Positions 14,360 to 16,937 of a stretch of DNA of 16,937 nucleotides are shown piece after piece. A program made the translations under genes and the position numbers. The stretch is taken from contig CAJLNC010000053.1 of NCBI GenBank assembly GCA_905207905.1, positions 1-16,937 of the forward strand, read 5' to 3'. The stretch's first letter is position 1. Every line of letters begins with the position of its first letter. The notes beneath the pieces were generated by a model. The model saw only the letters and a program-made list of their open reading frames with translations. It was not told where the DNA came from and did no database searches. Origin of the DNA: an uncultured Lachnospiraceae bacterium. GTDB taxonomy: Bacteria; Bacillota_A; Clostridia; Lachnospirales; Lachnospiraceae.

Positions 14360-16795
14360 ATGAAATTCGGTTATTTTGACGATGCTGCTAAAGAATATGT
14401 GATCACCACCCCCGACACGCCCCTTCCCTGGATCAATTATCTGGGAAGCAAGGATTTCTTTTCCCTTATTTCCAACACCTGCGGAGGCTACAGCTTCTAT
14501 AAGGACGCCAAGCTGCTCCGCATCACCAGATACCGCTATAACGGCCTTCCCCTGGATTCCAACGGCAAATATTATTACATTCAGGACAAGGGCATTATCT
14601 GGAATCCGGGCACCATGCCCTCCGGCACGCCGGTAGACTCCTACGAATGCCGCCACGGACTGGGCTACAGCCGCTTTACTTCCGTCAAAAACGGACTGCA
14701 GGCGGAGCTTCTGGCCTTTGTCCCTGTAGACGACCCCTGCGAGATCAACAGGCTGACTCTCACCAACACCACCCAAAAGCCCAAAGATTTTTCACTTTTT
14801 TCCTATGTAGAGTTCTGCCTGTGGAACGCAGTAGACGACAGCACAAACTTCCAAAGGAATTTAAGCATTGGAGAAACCGAGCTAGAGGGAAGCACCATCT
14901 ATCACAAGACCGAGTACCGGGAGCGACGCTGCCACTACAGCTTTTTCAGTGTAAATGCCCCTATTGACGGCTATGATACCAGCAGAGACGCTTTTCTCGG
15001 AGTGAGAAACGGAAACGCCTTTCCCGACGCGGTAAGAGAAGACCAGTCCCGCTGTTCCAGCACAAACGGCTGGTATCCCATCGCCAGCCACCGTCTCCGC
15101 CTGACTCTGATGCCCGGTGAATCAAAGGAGCTGATCTTTATCCTGGGTTACGGGGAAAATCCCAAGGATAACAAATGGGAAGGCCCCGGCATCATCAGAA
15201 AAGACAGCGCCCGACGGATCCTGGAGCGCTATTCCCACAGCGCCCAGGCTGCGGAGGCTTTTGAAAACCTGAAGCGGTACTGGGAAAATCTTCTTTCCCG
15301 CTATCAGGTAAAAAGCGGCGACTCCCATGTAAACCGCATGGCCAATATCTGGAACCAGTATCAGTGCATGATCACTTTCAACCTTTCCCGTTCCGCCTCC
15401 TACTACGAATCCGGAACCGGACGGGGCATGGGCTTCCGCGATTCCTGCCAGGATATTCTTGGCTTTGTCCATCTGGTGCCGGACCGGGCCCGTCAGCGGA
15501 TCCTGGATATCGCCGCCACGCAGTTTCCTGACGGAAGCGCTTATCACCAGTACCAGCCGCTTACCAAAAAGGGAAATCTCGACATTGGAAGCGGCTTCAA
15601 CGACGACCCCTTATGGCTGATCGCCGCCGTGTCCGCCTATTTAAAGGAAACCGGAGATTTTTCTATTTTAAAAGAGCCGGTTCCCTTTGACACCAGAGAG
15701 GAACTGTCGGATACGCTCTATCAGCACCTGATCCGTTCCTTTTCCTATTCCAGCAGCCATTTGGGGCCCCATGGGCTTCCTCTTATCGGGCGTGCCGACT
15801 GGAATGACTGCTTAAACCTCAACTGCTTCTCCGAGGAACCCGGGGAATCCTTCCAGACCACCGGGCTTTCCTCCGGCCCTGTAGCCGAATCTGTCTTTAT
15901 TGCCGGCATGTTCGTAAAATATGGCAGGGAATTTGCGGAAATTTCCCGTCTTGCAGGGGAAGAGGAGCAGGCCGCAGAGGCAGAAGCCGCAGTAGAGAAA
16001 ATGATTCAGTCCGTTCTTGCCTCGGGCTGGGACGGCCAGTGGTTTTTGCGCGCTTACGACGCCAGCTCTCAGAAGATTGGCTCCAGCCAATGCCAGGAGG
16101 GTAAAATTTACATTGAACCCCAGGGCTTTTGCGTCATGGCCAGAATCGGCATGGAGGAGGGGCTGTGTCAAAAAGCGTTGGATTCTGTGCAGAAATATCT
16201 GGAAACGCCTTACGGCATTATGCTGCTCCAGCCAGCTTATCACTCCTACTATAAAAATCTTGGCGAAATTTCTTCCTATCCGCCGGGATATAAAGAAAAC
16301 GCCGGGATCTTCTGCCATAATAATCCCTGGATCTCCATTGCCGAGACAGTGCTGGGGCGGGGCGACCGGGCCTTTGAGGTGTATAAGAAGACCTGTCCCT
16401 CCTACATCGAAGAGCTCAGCGAGATCCACCGGACAGAGCCTTATGTCTACTCTCAGATGATCGCCGGAGCAGACGCCCCCACTTGCGGAGAAGCGAAAAA
16501 CAGCTGGCTCACCGGCACTGCCGCCTGGAGCTTCTGCTGCCTTTCCCAGGCTATTCTGGGAATCATTCCCGACTATAAGGGACTGCGCGTCGACCCCTGC
16601 GTTCCTTCTGATTTTGGAAATTTTGAAGTGACACGCTTCTTCCGGGACAGCCTGTATCATATCCGCGTACAAAACCCCGACCATGTGCAAAAGGGCGTTC
16701 GCCGGATTTTAGTAGATGGCTGCGAGATCAAGGGAACTCTTATTCCTATTGTAAATGGGAAAAAGGAATACCAGGTCGAGGTGACTATGGGATAG
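14360..16795 (+). CDS. cbp: Cellobiose phosphorylase, glycoside hydrolase family 94
   Basis: The 811-residue cytoplasmic enzyme splits cellobiose with phosphate into alpha-glucose-1-phosphate and glucose, saving one ATP per disaccharide. From memory it resembles Clostridium thermocellum cellobiose phosphorylase along its whole length and has a similar length. The family landmarks are present: N-terminal [15 protein letters not shown] (15-29), CRHGLGY (97-103), [13 protein letters not shown] (350-362), the catalytic motif RADWNDC (478-484; Asp483 is the likely general acid), [10 protein letters not shown] (646-655) and WLTGTAAW (716-723), whose His, Thr and Gly bind phosphate in family structures. 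Long-chain cellodextrin phosphorylases are larger, so cellobiose is the best substrate guess. The gene is divergent from the importer operon and carries the same operator motif. Confidence 0.95.
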   Translation: MKFGYFDDAAKEYVITTPDTPLPWINYLGSKDFFSLISNTCGGYSFYKDAKLLRITRYRYNGLPLDSNGKYYYIQDKGIIWNPGTMPSGTPVDSYECRHGLGYSRFTSVKNGLQAELLAFVPVDDPCEINRLTLTNTTQKPKDFSLFSYVEFCLWNAVDDSTNFQRNLSIGETELEGSTIYHKTEYRERRCHYSFFSVNAPIDGYDTSRDAFLGVRNGNAFPDAVREDQSRCSSTNGWYPIASHRLRLTLMPGESKELIFILGYGENPKDNKWEGPGIIRKDSARRILERYSHSAQAAEAFENLKRYWENLLSRYQVKSGDSHVNRMANIWNQYQCMITFNLSRSASYYESGTGRGMGFRDSCQDILGFVHLVPDRARQRILDIAATQFPDGSAYHQYQPLTKKGNLDIGSGFNDDPLWLIAAVSAYLKETGDFSILKEPVPFDTREELSDTLYQHLIRSFSYSSSHLGPHGLPLIGRADWNDCLNLNCFSEEPGESFQTTGLSSGPVAESVFIAGMFVKYGREFAEISRLAGEEEQAAEAEAAVEKMIQSVLASGWDGQWFLRAYDASSQKIGSSQCQEGKIYIEPQGFCVMARIGMEEGLCQKALDSVQKYLETPYGIMLLQPAYHSYYKNLGEISSYPPGYKENAGIFCHNNPWISIAETVLGRGDRAFEVYKKTCPSYIEELSEIHRTEPYVYSQMIAGADAPTCGEAKNSWLTGTAAWSFCCLSQAILGIIPDYKGLRVDPCVPSDFGNFEVTRFFRDSLYHIRVQNPDHVQKGVRRILVDGCEIKGTLIPIVNGKKEYQVEVTMG

Positions 16796-16827
16796 GCAAA
16801 ACGTATTCTGTTTCCGTTTTTAAAAAA

Positions 16828-16937
16828 GGGGATGTTGTAAAATACGAATTCCGGTGGATTTTCGGTATATTTTTCTCCGATAAGATATTATTTTTCAAAG
16901 AAAAATCACCCGAAAGGGTACCGCCGGCGGTATTTTG
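16828..16937. repeat. Dispersed nested-palindrome repeat, copy 4 (cut by window edge)
   Basis: It starts 33 bases past the GH94 stop, after an A-run, with GGGGATGTTGTAAAATAC. The inner hairpin includes ATTTTTCT (16869-16876) pairing with AGAAAAAT (16899-16906). The side hairpin ACCC-GAAA-GGGT (16908-16919) is on the right limb, so the copy is inverted relative to copy 2 and matches copy 3. The end GTATTTTG breaks off at the window edge, where CAAC would be expected. No separate terminator is seen after GH94, so this copy may end or protect its transcript. Confidence 0.85.

Noticed and set aside
15812..16690. Minus-strand open frame of 292 codons opposite the GH94 gene
   Set aside because: Long, but fully antisense to a confidently identified enzyme gene and with no family resemblance; long shadows are common opposite GC-biased codons.
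947..16937. CRISPR array
   Set aside because: The repeats are dispersed by kilobases, palindromic and divergent, with no regular spacers or cas genes.

Overview
The window looks like chromosomal DNA of a Gram-positive Clostridia, most likely a gut Lachnospiraceae. The grounds are AGGAGG-type ribosome binding sites, low-GC intergenic DNA around medium-GC genes, a tRNA without encoded CCA, a uvrB-uvrA gene order with a Firmicutes-type LexA box, a YARHG-domain secreted protein, and a cellobiose phosphorylase that closely resembles, from memory, the Clostridium thermocellum type. The genus cannot be fixed from the sequence alone.

Left part (1-2363). The 5' end of an acidic secreted protein gene runs off the left edge on the minus strand. 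A tRNA-Val(CAC) gene lies on the plus strand. A 490-base gene-free stretch follows, made of inverted and direct repeats. Then comes a minus-strand gene for a secreted protein with a C-terminal YARHG domain.

DNA repair block (2364-7895, minus strand). uvrB is followed by uvrA and ends in an intrinsic terminator. A LexA box and candidate promoter sit about 210-260 bases upstream of uvrB. The leader between them contains a perfect 20-bp inverted repeat of unknown role.

Cellobiose block (8145-16795). A minus-strand operon encodes a LacI-family repressor, a solute-binding protein, two CUT1-type permeases and a GH1 beta-glucosidase, and ends in a terminator that overlaps the GH1 stop codon. Divergently, on the plus strand, is a GH94 cellobiose phosphorylase. 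Together they describe uptake of a beta-glucoside, probably cellobiose, followed by phosphorolysis (glucose-1-phosphate plus glucose) or hydrolysis (two glucose). No transporter ATPase is encoded here, so a shared one elsewhere is inferred. Both divergent promoters carry the same 11-bp motif TCGTTTTCGTA, placed where a repressor would block RNA polymerase. This is the best operator candidate.

The most unusual feature is a family of dispersed, nested-palindrome repeats of about 115-123 bp. There are four copies in 17 kb (947-1061, 7975-8097, 11402-11520, 16828-end), each on the 3' side of a gene and in both orientations. One copy sits between the solute-binding protein gene and the permease genes of the sugar operon.
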